From: Acestrorhynchus altus
Lineage: Eukaryota > Chordata > Actinopteri > Characiformes > Acestrorhynchidae
NCBI GenBank assembly: GCA_034509495.1
Contig: CM067507.1
Span: 27,146,385-27,210,384, forward strand
DNA length: 64,000 nt
Reading direction: 5' to 3'
The first letter of the stretch is position 1. Each line of letters starts with the position of its first letter. The translations under genes and the position numbers were made by a program. The notes under the pieces are model-generated. The model was not told the DNA's origin. It made no database searches and saw only the letters and a program-made list of their open reading frames with translations. Below are positions 25,198-39,540 of this stretch, one piece after another.

Positions 25198-26075
25198 CAT
25201 GGGTGGAAGCAGTGCCTGGTTTCCTCTAGACATGATCCTTGGTATTCAGTCCAAAAAATTAAATCTTTTTGTTTCTCATGGTCTGAGAGTCCTTTAGATG
25301 CCTTTTTCGCAAACTCTAGATGGGCGATCATGTGCCTTTTACTGAGGAGTGGCTTCTGACTGGCCACTCTACCATACAGGCCTGATTGGTGGAGTGCTGC
25401 AGAAATGTTTGTCCTTCTGGAAGGTTCTCCTCTCTCCATGGAGCAATGCTGGAGCTCTGTCAGAGTGACCATGGGGTTCTTGGTCACCTCCCTGTCTAAG
25501 GCCCTCCTACCGTGATCACTCAGTTTGGCCTGGCAGCCAGCCCTATGAAGAGTCCTGCTGGAGCCAAACTTCTTCTATTTGCAGATAATGGAGGCCCCTG
25601 TGCTCATTAGAACCTTCAAACCAACAGAATTTTTTCTTTAGCTTTTCCCAGATCTGTGAGGAGGGTCTACAGACAATTCCTTAGACTTCATGGCTTGGTT
25701 TGTGCTCTGACATGCACTGTTTACTATGGGACATTTATATAAACATGTGTTTGCCTTTCCAAATCATCTCCAATGAACTGAATTTACCACTGGTGTCCAA
25801 TCAAACTGTAGAAACATCTTAAGGATGATCGGTGGAAACAAGAAGCACCTGAGTTCCATTTTGAGTGACATGGCAAAGGCTGTGAAAACTTATGAACATG
25901 TTATACTGTATTTTCTTTCTTTTTCTTTTTTTTTAATAAATGTGCCTTTTTTCCTTATTTTGCCATTGTGGGGTTTTGTGTGTAGAATTTTGATGGAAAC
26001 AATTAACTGAATCCTTTTTGTAAGGCTGTAAAATGCCTTGGCACAAAATGTGCAAAAATTGAAGCACTGTGAACA
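25198..26075 (-). mobile_element. Tc1-like element, 3' truncated, transposase remnant
   Basis: On the minus strand, the 139-aa open frame at 25068-25487 carries Tc1-type sequence from about residue 25: NISAALHQSGLYGRVASQKP followed by LLSKRHMIAHLEFAKKASKG. The right end (TCATGGCAAAGGCTGTGAAA, ATTGTGGGGTTTTGTGTGTA, GAAGCACTGTGAA) matches the end of a well-known Tc1 family. The catalytic half is missing, so it is dead. Confidence 0.88.
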
Positions 26076-26078
26076 TGC

Positions 26079-26993
26079 ACTTCACTTCTGTGTTTCACTT
26101 GTACATGTGTATTGACACATCAAGTCAAGTAAAAGACTCAGTGAAGTCCACCTGTGTGCAATCCAAGGGTCATATGATCTGTCAATATATACACATTTTT
26201 CTGAAAGGCCCCAGAGTCTGCAAACCATTAAGCAAGAGCTGCAGTGTTCCTAAGCAGAGACTGGAGTATCCTGTCCTTACAACCACAATAAGCTGTACAC
26301 TCAATAGAGCTGGGCTTTATGGATGAGAGGCCAGAAAAAAGCCTTTACTTGCAGACAAAATTAGGAAGGCCATTTTGAGTTTGACAAAAGTCAAGGTGCT
26401 CTGGTTAGATCAAAATGTAACTTTATGTCCACCGAAGAAAATGCTATGTCTGGCACAACACAACACATCTCATCACCCCAAGAACACCATCCCCTCAGTA
26501 AAGCATGGTGGTGGCTGCATCATCCTGCGGGGATGTTTGTTAGCAGCCGACACTGGGAAACTGGTCCAAGTCAAGGGGAACATGGATGTTGGTAAAGTAA
26601 CACTTGAGTGGTTTAAGGGGAAACAAATGCTTAGGAATGGCCTTGTCAAAGCCCAGGCCAATTGGGAATCTGTGGTCAGACTTGAAGATTGTTGTTCACC
26701 AGTGGAAACCATTGAACTTGAAGGAGCTGGAGCAGTTTAGCCTTGAGGAATAGGCAAAAATCCATTGGCAGGATGTGTCAATCTCATAGAGACTTATCCA
26801 AAGCAATTTACTGCTGTAATTGTTGCAAAAGGGGGTTCTACAAAGTACTGACTTTAGGAAACTTTATTGTTTCCTTCACAAAAAATAAATTTAAAAAATG
26901 TTCTGTAAATGAAATGATGCAAACGTTAATCCATTTTAATTCCAGGTTGTGAGGCAGCAAAAATAAATTCCAAAAGGGGGTGAAGGCACTGTA
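26079..26993 (+). mobile_element. Second Tc1-like element, internally deleted, plus strand
   Basis: TGTGTGCAATCCAAGGGTCA at the left; GGCCCCAGAGTCTGCAAACC; GAGCTGGGCTTTATGGATGA; transposase remnant HHPKNTIPSVKHGGG at about 26470-26515 and GNMDVGK downstream; C-terminal part with AATTGGGAATCTGTGGTCAG; end GGGGGTGAAGGCACTGTA. The order matches a known Tc1 family with internal deletions. It lies directly against the inverted element at 25198-26075, so the pair is arranged end to end. Confidence 0.88.
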
Positions 26994-27794
26994 GAGCCCT
27001 TCCTTAAAAAAAGTATTTCACCTTTATTGACTCTTCTTCCTGACTCTGAAAAATATGAAGAATCCCCGAAAAGCTTGTACTCAGAACCTTTAAGCCATTT
27101 CTTACAGCATTAAACAAAGATTCATTTCAGAATGTAAATCATTTGAAAACAGACCAGCTTTAAATAATTGACCAATGTTTGAGTTACTCAACTCAGTATG
27201 TGTTGTTGAGCAAACTGGGCTGCAGAACTAAAATTGTGAGTCTGACTTTCAGTTGTTTACTGTGTACCAAAGTTGAACTTCCTGTACAGTGATAACATTG
27301 ATTAGACTGCAAACAAACAGATTTTGGTCAAGAACTGAATGTGTGTAGAACATAAGTTCATAAAATGATTTTGAAATATTTGAAGTCCGTCAGTCAGGTG
27401 GTATACAGTGCTCTATAATCCATTATTAGGATTAGTAAGTCAATTCTAAAGCACATTTTCATTTTGCTGTCAGCAACATTGTGTAATATATAGAGAGCCA
27501 ACATGAATAAAAGGAATTCATAGCTAATAAATGCTTGGTGGAAAAAAAATCTCATTTTAAATTCCTGCAGGTATTCAGTGCAGTTTCAACTTTAAATTGA
27601 AAACCGTGTCCATACATTTGAAAAAAAAATGCCCAGCTCGTTCATTTTACAGATAAAAATGTAGCCAGTGGGCACTTGTTGCAAACACTGTATTTAAAAA
27701 TTGAGTAGTGTGGAACAAGTGTTGCAGATCAATTCCAAAGTTGGTCTACATACTTAAAAATGAAGGGGCTTCAAGTGGTTCTTTCATCACCATA
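26994..27794. other. No recognised feature
   Basis: AT-rich unique sequence. Confidence 0.45.
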
Positions 27795-27965
27795 GAACAG
27801 AGGTGGGAAACCAAGGGCAGAAGCCCACCAGAGTTTGCTGGTTTCCCCTGCTCCAACACACTGACTGAAGCTGACAATTAACTGGTGAGCTGAGTCAAGT
27901 GTGCTTGACCAGGAAAAGCACAAAACTGCAAGAATCCAGACCTCCAGGACTGTACAAAAATTAGA
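27795..27965. mobile_element. Foldback-type MITE (family E)
   Basis: GAGGTGGGAAACCAAGGGCA, AACTGGTGAGCTGAGTCAAG, and end ATCCAGACCTCCAGGACTG resemble the short elements at 36868-37000 and 61069-61260, which begin with a 'caaccctggtcctggag' type end. Confidence 0.6.
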
Positions 27966-28045
27966 ACCTCTTCTGTAAAGGAGAAGTTCCATGAAGATGT
28001 AAAGAACTTTATATTTGCAAAATCACCACACAATTAACCAACATT

Positions 28046-28410
28046 CACTATATTGACAGAAGTACTGGGACACCTTGTTCATAGTTTCTTCTGAAATCAG
28101 GGATATTACAAAACGTTTGTCCTGCTTTTGTTGGAGTCTCTACTTTCTGGTAAAGGCTTTCTACTAGATTTTGAAGCTTTGTTGTGGTGATTTGACATCA
28201 GCAAAAACAGTGTCCATGGGGTCAGAATGGTGGATGATCATCATCCCATCAACTCCCCAACTCATCTCAAAAGATTTGGATGGAACACCATCATTCCAGA
28301 GAACACAGTTTTGCTGCTCCACAACTCAGGGCTTTATACCCCTCTAGCCCACACCTGGCATTATGTATGGCACTAACAGATTCATGTTTATCTGCTATTC
28401 TTCTGATTCT
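28046..28410 (+). mobile_element. TIR MITE, family A (copy 2, 3' end lost)
   Basis: It starts CACTATATTGACAGAAGTAC, then TGGGACACC and TTTCTTCTGAAATCAGGG. The interior GGATGGAACACCATCATTCC and TTTATACCCCTCTAGCCCAC matches the inverted interior of 42219-42656. The far TIR is not seen. Confidence 0.8.
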
Positions 28411-29602
<1,192 letters not shown>

Positions 29603-29817
29603 TTTCATCCTCTTGAGACAAGGGAGCTGCTGAGCAAAATGTAAAATATAAAATAACCATAGAATAAACCAACATAAAAGACTCAATATATTCAACAGCA
29701 GCAAACTCATTTTGAAAAGAGCCTGAATGCAGCTTCATTATCTTTCACTGTCACCGAGTTACATTCATCGTTAAAACTTGTCGCACCCAGAAGGATTGCA
29801 ATAATATTGAGAAAGAG

Positions 29818-30200
29818 AAAGGTTACCAGGAACAATTATAAACTTATATTGATATGAATAATATTTATTGTCTCTCAGAATGGTTTCAGGTGGAACATGC
29901 CAGACATCTTGGCATGGAGTTTAAGAGGTTCCTAATGGTGTCCTGTGATAATCCATCCAATGCACCTTGAATATTCTCAAGCAGTTCCTGTGGATTTTGC
30001 AATGGGGTGGAGTGTTGATAACAATTCCAGAGGTAATTCACATGTTTGCATTTGGGAACAGGCCTGGCAATGCAGCTGTTGAAATAGCGTACAAGGATTC
30101 ATTGGCCCTCTCAAAGACAAAAGCAGGATCCGAGCCCCTGACAAAAACATGGCATCAAGACACTTAATATTACAGCTGATCATGTTCATCCATGTGATCA
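29818..30200 (+). mobile_element. Unnamed transposon-like family B (fragment 3)
   Basis: Starts AGGTTACCAGGAACAATTAT, then TTTATTGTCTCTCAGAATGG, GCATGGAGTTTAAGAGGTTCCTAATGGTGTCCT and GCAGTTCCTGTGGATTTTGC. These match 17398-17650 block by block. Confidence 0.7.
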
Positions 30201-31473
30201 GAACCTTTTTGGTTCAACATGTGACAAAACTGAAGTTACTGGACTTTTTTTTTTTCGGGTTCTCAGTACACTGTGGACACATAAAGGGAAAATGCTGCAT
30301 TCCAAACTCAACTCAGATACCGTAGGAAATGTGAGTCTGTGAACACTCACAGCAAATGCCTCACTCTGCTGTTGACCTTTAAATGTTCAGAGTTATCAAG
30401 GTTCAAATATATACACCATGTGTCCAAATGTTTTTGGAACACCTTCCCATAACGAAAGTAAACCTTTTCATTTAATTTCCAAAAACATTTACTAAACGTA
30501 GACACTGGAACTGAATTTACCTAGATTATCATTATAGAAAATGTAACACTAGTTTCTGCATTCTGATGTTCTGAAGATCAATAAATATATAATCAAATAT
30601 CTGAAAAATTAGTCAGATTTGAACATTTATTTACAGCCCACAATAACTACAACTTCTAAAGGTTGAATTGATAATTAAATTACAGTTACATTGTAGCAGC
30701 AACACGGGAATGAGGGGTAGAGCAGCATAATGTGAGACTTGATATTCTGTGCTATTGGGTCCCTCGAGTTCTCAGACATGGTGTGCAGCTCCACCAAAGT
30801 TCCACAGGGCAGTATCAATGTTCTGTCCCAAAGTGGCAATGACAGAGATGTCATTCTACCTATTATAGTCAGTAGAGCATCAACAACAAGTTTAAACTGT
30901 TACTTTATGGTACATTGCTGCATAATGTTACTGTAATAAACAAAGCAGGTCTAAAAGAAAGATCATTCTGACTTTCCATTATTTATCACGAAGCACTCAT
31001 CTTGTGACCTTGAACTTGTTCTTCCAGCAGGGTGAGGTTTTCATTACCCAAGCAAAGTGGTCTCAGAGCAGGCCAGATCAGTGGCTTTGATGTTATTAAA
31101 GAGTGGGAAAATGAAAAAGTGGAATACATTAGTGTGTTAGAATGCAATTAACATTTATACAGTGCATTTTAGAATAAAAAAACATCATTTTCAAAGAATT
31201 ATGTGTTGTTGTCAAGGGCATTTTGTCTCCTTTTGAGAGAAAGCCTTTATCCATGGACCTCCTTCAATTTAACATGACAGACCTTGAGACAAAGAGCATT
31301 TCTAATCCCTTTTTCAGAAGACTATTGGACAGCTTGACCCATTTTCACTGGGGATCATCAAAAGTTTGAGAAACATCATGGTCCTTCATTCTGGATTCTC
31401 TCCTGCTCCCAACCGTAATGCAGCCTGCAAGAATTAGCCTCATAAAATACATGAATGTTTAATATACTGCAGT

Positions 31474-31476
<3 letters not shown>
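30201..31476. other. No recognised feature
   Basis: AT-rich. ACCATGTGTCCAAATGTTTT followed by TGGAACACC at 30417 resembles the inverted end of MITE family A, but no second end is seen. Confidence 0.4.
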
Positions 31477-31547
<71 letters not shown>

Positions 31548-31561
31548 ATATATATATATAN
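31477..31561 (+). repeat. (CT)n(AT)n composite microsatellite, copy 1, with one N
   Basis: (CT)n, then CTTTCTCTCTCTCATATATATATATA and an undetermined base at 31561. The same interruption CTCTTTCTCTCTCTCATATA occurs at 31990-32012. Confidence 0.97.
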
Positions 31562-32052
<491 letters not shown>

Positions 32053-32229
32053 TGATAGAGGGCTTAGAGAAATGTCACCTGAAACATTGCTTTGTCTTTA
32101 CTGCCAGAATGACCTGTGTTCTGTGTCATCTCTAGGTTTTTTAGACTTTAAATTTCAAATATTATTGAAAAACAAATTATAAGTATTATTGATTTATTTG
32201 TAGATTTTATGTAGAACATTGACATAATC

Positions 32230-32880
32230 ATATTTTCATTTATTTTTGACCCATTACTCCTTGCACAACAGATTTAGTTCAGTGACATCTTTAGGCCATA
32301 GAGCATGAGCTGCATGTTTCAGGTCCTGTCACAACATTTCAATAGGGTTTAGGTCAGGGCTTTCACTGGGTCTTTTAAAAACATTACTCATTTTTAGCTA
32401 TCGTGAGGTACACTTGTGCTTATGTGTTTTGGATCATTGTCTTGTTACGTCACAAGATTCAGATCAGTCACAAATGAGGCCTAAATGTCTGAATAAAATC
32501 GCACAGTCTGTAATAATATGAGTATTACTCATGATTCATGAGTATGATTCATGATTCACTCAGCATCCATGATTCCACCAACAGAGGAGGCTAGCTGGCG
32601 TTGGCATTTGCTATCCAAAAAACTTGATACCCTTCTGTTTTAGAAGAAAGGGGTTCCATTGCATCTTGTGCACACTAACCCAGCATGCTATAGTAAGACT
32701 ATTGGACCAGCAGTCAAACATGGTGTTGATAGTGTGGTGGTGCAGATGCTTTGCTGCTTGAGGGTGTAGACCAAATGTTGTAATTGATGAAGTGCTCAAT
32801 TCTGCTCTCTCTAGTCAGCATCCTAACTTGAACCTTATTAAGATGCTGAAGCAGGACCATAAACAGGTAGTTAATGCTTG
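32230..32880 (+). mobile_element. Strongly decayed Tc1-like remnant
   Basis: TTTTGGATCATTGTCTTGTT near 32425 and AACATGGTGTTGATAGTGTG followed by GTGGTGCAGATGCTTTGCTG near 32718-32760 recall Tc1-type element words (the latter corresponds to a KHGVGSVVV-like stretch). No intact frame remains. The boundaries are guesses. Confidence 0.5.
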
Positions 32881-33713
32881 AAAGCCCTTATTCTAATGTG
32901 TGCACATTCATTGTACTGTAAAACATATGATTATAATAATTTACATTAAATAAAAATTATGAAAATGTTGTCTTGTGCCCAGTGATTCCATGTAGGCTTC
33001 AGAAGCACCAGGACTCTGACTATGAAGGTACAGGTTGGAAAATGGATGGAATTTGTGGATAAAGTAGAAAGTGGCAAATGAAAGTGTTTGTTAAAATAGA
33101 ATAGACAACATATAGTGAAGTATTCTCCAAATGTTCAAAAATAGTAGCAGTCTACTTTAAGGCCTAGAACATGTGATAACCTGAGAAAAAAATAGAGATG
33201 TACTGAAAACAACATTTCATCTTAGGTCGCAGGCTAACAGCTCAACACCTTCAGGATCAGTTTATCAGCTGCAAAAGGTAAAAGCCTCTACACACACTGG
33301 GTTTGTACAAGGGCAAGTACACCATCATTACTGAGCTCATAATTCCTACAGCACCAGAAAAAAGCCAAGAGATCAACTCCACTTCATCCTTTCCTGCCCT
33401 AGCACTGCCCCACAGAATACAGATGCACCCGGAACACATATTCAAAATGCACAAAATGCACAGCTGTATGTTACTGGTCTGTTGTGAAGGTAGCTCATTC
33501 AGTAGACAAAGAAAACAACTCTTTTTTTAATCACCCATGGATGAGCTAGTCATACAATTGATTTAAATTGTTGATTTTTTATATATTTATTTATGTTCTG
33601 AGGGGGTGACACATGAAAGGATGCATGTGAGTTTGAAATGCTACAGGTTTGTGCATGCACAATTAAGTCATGCCCTGAATCGCCTTCCAACTGTGCTCCT
33701 TGGGCGCAAACAT
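32881..33713. other. No recognised feature
   Basis: AT-rich unique sequence. Confidence 0.45.
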
Positions 33714-33714
33714 G

Positions 33715-33801
<87 letters not shown>

Positions 33802-33804
33802 ACA
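33714..33804 (+). repeat. (CA)n microsatellite
   Basis: About 90 bp, preceded by GCGCGCG and followed within 40 bp by a shorter CA-rich patch (33844-33875). Confidence 0.98.
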
Positions 33805-34347
33805 GTCTGGAAAACATTCTAATGAGAGCCTCTGGGGATGTCAGACACACACATACACACACTCAGACACAGACACCTACATATAAATATACAGTACATG
33901 CACCCAAACAGGAAAGCAAAACATACCCATCATACCCATTAATACCGCATCCCTTCAGCAAACACAGGCATTTGTTTTAATACAATCCTGGGACATAGGG
34001 TCATATATGGAGTCATAGAAAGTGTGTGTGTGCGTGTGCATTTGTATACTTATAATGATCATTTAAATTTCTTGTTCAATTTTAATTTGTGAAAAATTAA
34101 TTGAAATTAGTAGAAATGCAAGGACAATTCATGACACCCCAACATTTATTACTATTTAAAATGTCTAAAATCAGAATCAGGTGCACCACATCAGATACAC
34201 ATAGAACATGGTAATAGAGGAATTTGGAGAGCTTTTCTTTAAACCTCAGGCTTGTTCTTGTTTGTTGAATTCACTGGTTCCACTATGGACAGTTCCAAAT
34301 AGCTCTCCGAGGCCTCAGTCAGAACATTTGTGTCTTAGAAGTCTACA

Positions 34348-34349
<2 letters not shown>

Positions 34350-34420
<71 letters not shown>
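34350..34420 (+). repeat. (AC)n microsatellite
   Basis: About 71 bp of uninterrupted AC. CA-rich words continue at 34527-34570. Confidence 0.98.
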
Positions 34421-34422
<2 letters not shown>

Positions 34423-35404
34423 ACCTCACTTCTTCCTTCCTGTGTGTGTTTGAAGTGTATGGAGGTGACAGGCTGGGTGGCTCTTGTAAAGGCCCTCATC
34501 AACAAGCTCCTTCACCCCATAAATCTAACACACACCATCTCTCTCTCACACACATTCACACACAAACACACTCCGATCCCAGCCGAGATCCTCCCAATCC
34601 TTTTCTCTTACTGACACCATCATTCTCAGTCTGTCGTTCTTCTTCCCCCGTCAACCCTGTCTCTCCCTCTGAATATGTCCCTGCCTCCTCTCTGCTCCAA
34701 TTTATGAAGTTTGATGCCATCAAATAAGCGCCCATAATAAGGTCTGAATGGAGCTGGGAAAGCAGCCTCTAGTTATTACCTTTGTCTGGCTTTTGTGCCA
34801 CCCGGCAGCCAGTGCCTGGGGAAAGACCTCTGTGACCTGACAAAGATCATGTCACACGTCTGTAACCTCCAATCAGGTCCACTTTGTGTAGACACAGCAG
34901 ACAAAGAAGCAGGGTTTAAGGTGTAAGAATTTATTTTATTGGGGAAATGACCAGAGTTGATTAATTTTCAGAGAAAAAAATAAACTGTATGCAGTCTCGC
35001 TTTATGACAATGGTGTATTAGATGTGAACATCCAATCAAGAAGGAACAGCATAACTGTGGAGCCCGTCAGTGAACACAACACCCTGTGGCTCCAATTAGT
35101 ACTAATGGGTTCAGTCTGCAGTAATGAGAGGGGTGTGTAGCACTGTAATGTATTGAAACAAAACATTTCAGACTGCATGAACTATATGCTTTATTCTGCA
35201 ACACAATGCCACACAAACTGCCAATACACAGTGGAACGACAAGAATAAGACAGGGTTCCATCATTCATTATATCAATTCTTAATACTATTAAGATATTTT
35301 GCGTCAGTTCAAAGCAGACACCTTACATTGTATAAATATTTCTGAACCAGTTTAAATGGTTTGAAATGAAGTGGATTAAAACCATGCTGCAATAACATAC
35401 ATAG
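34421..35404. other. No recognised gene; pyrimidine-rich then unique block at 34720-34880
   Basis: 34530-34700 is C/T-rich. 34720-34880 is unique, moderately GC-rich (GGGAAAGCAGCCTCTAGTTA, CACCCGGCAGCCAGTGCCTG) and could be a conserved noncoding element. No coding exon is supported. Confidence 0.35.
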
Positions 35405-35537
35405 CATAGTGGTGTTCCTGTGTAAGTGTTGGCCCTATCAATGTTAGATTGCTGGTTCAAGGCCCAGTTTCCATAGCCTTGTAAGGGACAGGGCTCAATC
35501 TCTCTGGGTTGGTAGGATGGCCCTCCCTCTCCCCCAA
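35405..35537 (+). mobile_element. SINE-like repeat, family D (copy 2, partial)
   Basis: TTGCTGGTTCAAGGCCCAG resembles a tRNA B box. CTCTCTGGGTTGGTAGGATG followed by GCCCTCCCTCTCCCCCA matches 23375-23408. It abuts the next SINE directly. Confidence 0.6.
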
Positions 35538-35765
35538 ATTCAGTGCAGCCATGGCATGGTGGTTAGGGAACTAACCTTGTGACTTGAACATTGCTGATTT
35601 GATTCTGTGAATTGGCAGGACATGACTGAAGTGCCCTTGAGCAAGACATTTAACTCCCCAGCTGCTCCCTGGATGGCATGTATAGGGGTGCCCACTGCTC
35701 TGGGCATGTGTGCTCCCTACCCCTAGTGTGTAAATTCACTAATGTGTATGTGTGTGTTTCATCAG
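35538..35765 (+). mobile_element. tRNA-derived SINE
   Basis: GCAGCCATGGCATGGTGGTT followed by AGGGAACTAACCTTGTGACTTG is a recognisable A-box region, and GCTGATTTGATTCTG a decayed B box. The body GAAGTGCCCTTGAGCAAGAC and CTCCCCAGCTGCTCCCTGG, and the TGTATGTGTGTGTTTCA end, match a SINE type I recall as very common in teleosts. Confidence 0.85.
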
Positions 35766-36867
35766 AAGTTAGTGTTCTCTTCCAAGTGTGTTCAAAGACA
35801 CTGTTGGCTGTCTTCACATGACTTGCACGAAATACATGCTAAAATTAACCTACAACTTAAGACCTAGTAATTTAGAGCTGTTTAGAGGTGTTTCCGAGAT
35901 GTTCTACAAGTCTCCATTAAGGTATACACAACCCCATTGCTCATCCAGGTGTTTATTGGCATGCACAGACTGTATAATCAGAAATGCATTGTTAATAGAA
36001 TGGGATGCTCTGAAGCAGCTGTAAATAAATTTAAGGTCTTAATGTCCAAATGGCAAGCTTCAGCTAGAGGGGAATAAAGCCCTTGAGGAGGAGCAGTGGA
36101 ACTGAGCTCCATCTTATAGAACCTTGCGATGAGTTTGAGTCATATTTGTGATCTAGAACTAAACATGCCAAAATGACCTGTGACTGACTGCAGTGAAATC
36201 CTCACAATAATGTTACATCAGGTAGTGTTAAGCCTTTACAAAAGAGTCTAATTTTAGCTTAAATATATATATTTAAGAAGAATTATTGGAAAACTTTTGA
36301 ACACATTCATTTGCATTAACTTGGTTCCAGACTATGGTTTCCATTTAATGGAAATTTTCTTCAAGAATGCTGTGTAGTTTGGGACTAGGCTTAATCCCTG
36401 TTTCCTTGCTTCATTCAGTTCATTGGAAGAACAAAAAGAAAAATCAGTCTTTGAAGAAAACCATGAGCTGGTAAAATGGCAGACATTATTGCTAGGCTCA
36501 TGGATTATGTAGCTTTCATAGAAATGTGATGTAATAGCTTGGCTCAACCCATGACTTTCTTGTCATGATGCACAACAGTGGCACAGTATACTCAGGACAC
36601 CCAGCACATCACTGGTGCCACTGTGTTTTTGTGTTGGTATCACACTGACTCACAGAGCAGGCTGACATGTAATGATGGTAATTCTGTACATATTGCATAT
36701 GGTTCTAAAAGTGTCAGATGTCAATAATAATGTGTACCTTGTATGAAATGTTTGAGTACATTAATATTTAATAGTATATATAATATATAATAGTATATTA
36801 ATATTAACCTGCCAAACCTGCACTATTACATTTAATATATATTCTATACCTTATAGTATTAGTGTAT
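35766..36867. other. No recognised feature
   Basis: AT-rich unique sequence with TATATA patches at 36775-36800. Confidence 0.45.
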
Positions 36868-37000
36868 AGTGCAGGGGTATGCAACCCTGGCCCTGGAGTG
36901 TCAGCTTCCTGCACACTTTGCTGATCTCTCTGCTCTAACAAGCCTTCTAAATCTGGCAATTAACAGGTGAGTTGAAGCAGGTATGCCTGAACAGGAGGAG
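36868..37000 (+). mobile_element. MITE fragment (family E)
   Basis: GCAGGGGTATGCAACCCTGG, CCCTGGAGTGTCAGCTTCCT, then GCAATTAACAGGTGAGTTGA and GCAGGTATGCCTGAACAGG. Only the left end is clear. Confidence 0.6.
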
Positions 37001-37217
37001 AACAATGAATGTGGCAGTTCAGGAACAGAGTTGCTTATAATTGGGAAAAGGCCCTACACATTTTCACTGAAAGACAGGGATTTGTGCAAATTACGGCTAG
37101 TGCATAAACCACTTAACACTTCTGAAAGGTCTTTGTAAAGACAGTCCCCTGAAAAGTCCACTTATCTAAGTCAGTTGAGATGTGTAATGTGATAATATAT
37201 ACTTGGTAATCAGTTTT

Positions 37218-37269
<52 letters not shown>

Positions 37270-37271
37270 AT
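37218..37271 (+). repeat. (AT)n microsatellite
   Basis: About 53 bp of TA repeats with one TATTTATA interruption near 37255. Confidence 0.95.
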
Positions 37272-37744
37272 GTTACCTATTGGTCCAAAATGATTAGCAT
37301 ATCCATTTGTAAGGACTACACTCACCCAAAGACATGTAAAGGACATAAAAACAAGCAACAGTAAAGACACATTTAAACACACTTCCAACAATCGAGGAAT
37401 GCTTTGCAATGATGTTCGTCTGCCATTCAATCAGCAGACAATTGACACTCCTAAAGACTGATTATCCTTTTTAATGGCATTTAGAACAAAGCATAATGAA
37501 CATGTCTTCCCCTACTCTCTCCGTGTGCTGTCTGAGATATGACAGACATGCTACTGTGTGCAGTGTTGAGAGACACAGAGAAAAATGGCTGATAAGGATT
37601 GGAGTCATGATCAAGGTAACCAGCAGCAAAATCTGCTATTGGAGTCAGCTGCTTGCTGTTCTGTGAAATGCACATTCTGCTAATTGTTTACAGTCGTTAA
37701 TCAAATTAGTGCACGCTGCTGACATCAGAGAGGAGGCTGAGGCG
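37272..37744. other. No recognised feature
   Basis: Unique sequence between two microsatellites. No gene is supported. Confidence 0.45.
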
Positions 37745-37760
37745 GTGTGTGTGTGTGTGC

Positions 37761-37828
<68 letters not shown>
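37745..37828 (+). repeat. (GT)n microsatellite
   Basis: About 84 bp with one GTGCGCGTG interruption near 37759. Confidence 0.98.
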
Positions 37829-37833
<5 letters not shown>

Positions 37834-39367
37834 TGCATTTGCATGTACTTGATCAAGTCCAAACGAAATCTCAGTCTCAATCCTCTCACACAATTTCACA
37901 CAAAACAAACATATTTAAGTAATAATGCAGGGTAAGGATAATATTTATTTGGGTGTTTGTACTTGTGTATCTCAGGAAACTGGGATCTCATGAAAGGTCT
38001 GTCATCCTTTATATTCATTACATGTAAAGTGGCATTTCTAGCTTTAGTTTGAAATACATTTGATCAGTGTAGCTGATCACATAGTGTAATTTGAGTTTAA
38101 TCAGACAGCAACAACATTAAAATTAAAACTAATCAATTCTTTTTTTAAATTGACTGAACTAAATGTCCTTATTCCTAGTTGGTGAAACGAGCTGCTGATC
38201 TACTTTACAATTTATAATGTCAAGTAAAATGTCAGTAAGCATTAATAAATTTAACATTCTTACATATTTACACTTGGCCAATTTGTAGGCTTATAACCAT
38301 GGAAGGTGACTTGTGTTAAAGGAGAGGGGGCAAATTTTATTCAAAGATTCAAATGACAGAAAATATTAACATAAGAGCTGGAATCATGTGGCAATATATT
38401 TATACATGTTTCTTCTTCATTTATGTCATTTGGCATTAGATGGCCTTTCGTAACATTATGTGTTATATATTTTTGCCCACTGAAATTAGAGCTAGATCAG
38501 CCGATTAGTTCAACTGAGGCAGGTCTTATGTTATCACAACTCTGCATTTATTTATCATATATTTATAAAACATGATACAGAGGTAAGATTAAATTAGCCA
38601 TGTGTGTTTGGAAAAATATTGTTGTCATTATACAAAAATCTTTTTTGGTGCAATTTGATTCTGCAGTTGTCTTTTATATTTTGTCAAGATTTCTTGAGGA
38701 ATGGACCAATAGAACTGCTCTAAAATGACTTGCTTTTTACATTGATGTACACTGAAAAGGTTTTTTCTGCTTGTATAAAGTTGCCTTTATAAAAATAGAA
38801 TATTTTGCATGAAAACAACCATATCTACACATTTCCTCTGCTCTTATTTATCATGTAAGTAAGCCTTTTGTAGTTCCTCACTAATGATATACTTTGCTAA
38901 AATAGCTATTATATAATTTCATGTTTTAAGAAGCCATGCACTACATGAATCTGACACAAAACTAACATATTCATGTTTAGCAGGCTTTTCCACACTTATT
39001 AGTAGCTTTGGTGCTTAGAAGCAATGACATTGTATGTCCTTGTTTGTTTTTTCAGACACTAACCATGAACCTTGTTCTCTGAGCAAACCTCCTTTCAGCT
39101 AGCAATCAAAAGTTGTGGACATACTAGAAATGTCTTCACAGTAGTACTGCATTTGCTCCATCTGCTTCCTCAGTACAGTATTCAAGCATGTGGGGAATGC
39201 CCAAGCTTTAAACCTCTATATTGGAAGACCAGAAATTAATAAAAGATCACAGGAATAAAAAGGAGTAAAAATAAATAAAGGAACAAAAGGGGATTTAAAG
39301 AACTAAGCAAAACAACTAGAGAAAATGATCTGAAGACATTAAAATCTGAAGCATCAATAATGCACGA
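37829..39367. other. No recognised feature, AT-rich
   Basis: Long AT-rich stretch without usable open frames or recognised repeats. Confidence 0.5.
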
Positions 39368-39540
39368 GGACACTGTAAAAAGTACTAGTTCCTTGAGGTA
39401 CTTTTACAGGTTCTTCAATTTGAAACTGTGAAGTAACCTCTAAAACTGCCTCAAATTTAATAAAAGGAAAAAGGTTTCTTTAAGGGTTCCTGAAGCACCT
39501 TAAGAGGTTCCGCCACAGTTTTAAATTGAAGACCCTCTAA
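39368..39540. mobile_element. MITE-like short inverted repeat element (family F)
   Basis: CACTGTAAAAAGTACTAGTT at the left. GGTTCTTCAATTTGAAACTG and, inverted, CAGTTTTAAATTGAAGACCC form the arms. GGGTTCCTGAAGCACCTTAA lies between. Similar GGTTC...GAACC words recur at 28612, 51440, 60300 and 62700. Confidence 0.6.

Noticed and set aside
25068..25487. 139-aa minus-strand frame as a possible host gene
   Set aside because: Its N-terminal part is Tc1 transposase sequence. It is part of a truncated transposon.
35538..35600. tRNA gene
   Set aside because: The A- and B-box-like words belong to a SINE head. No cloverleaf with intact acceptor stem is seen.
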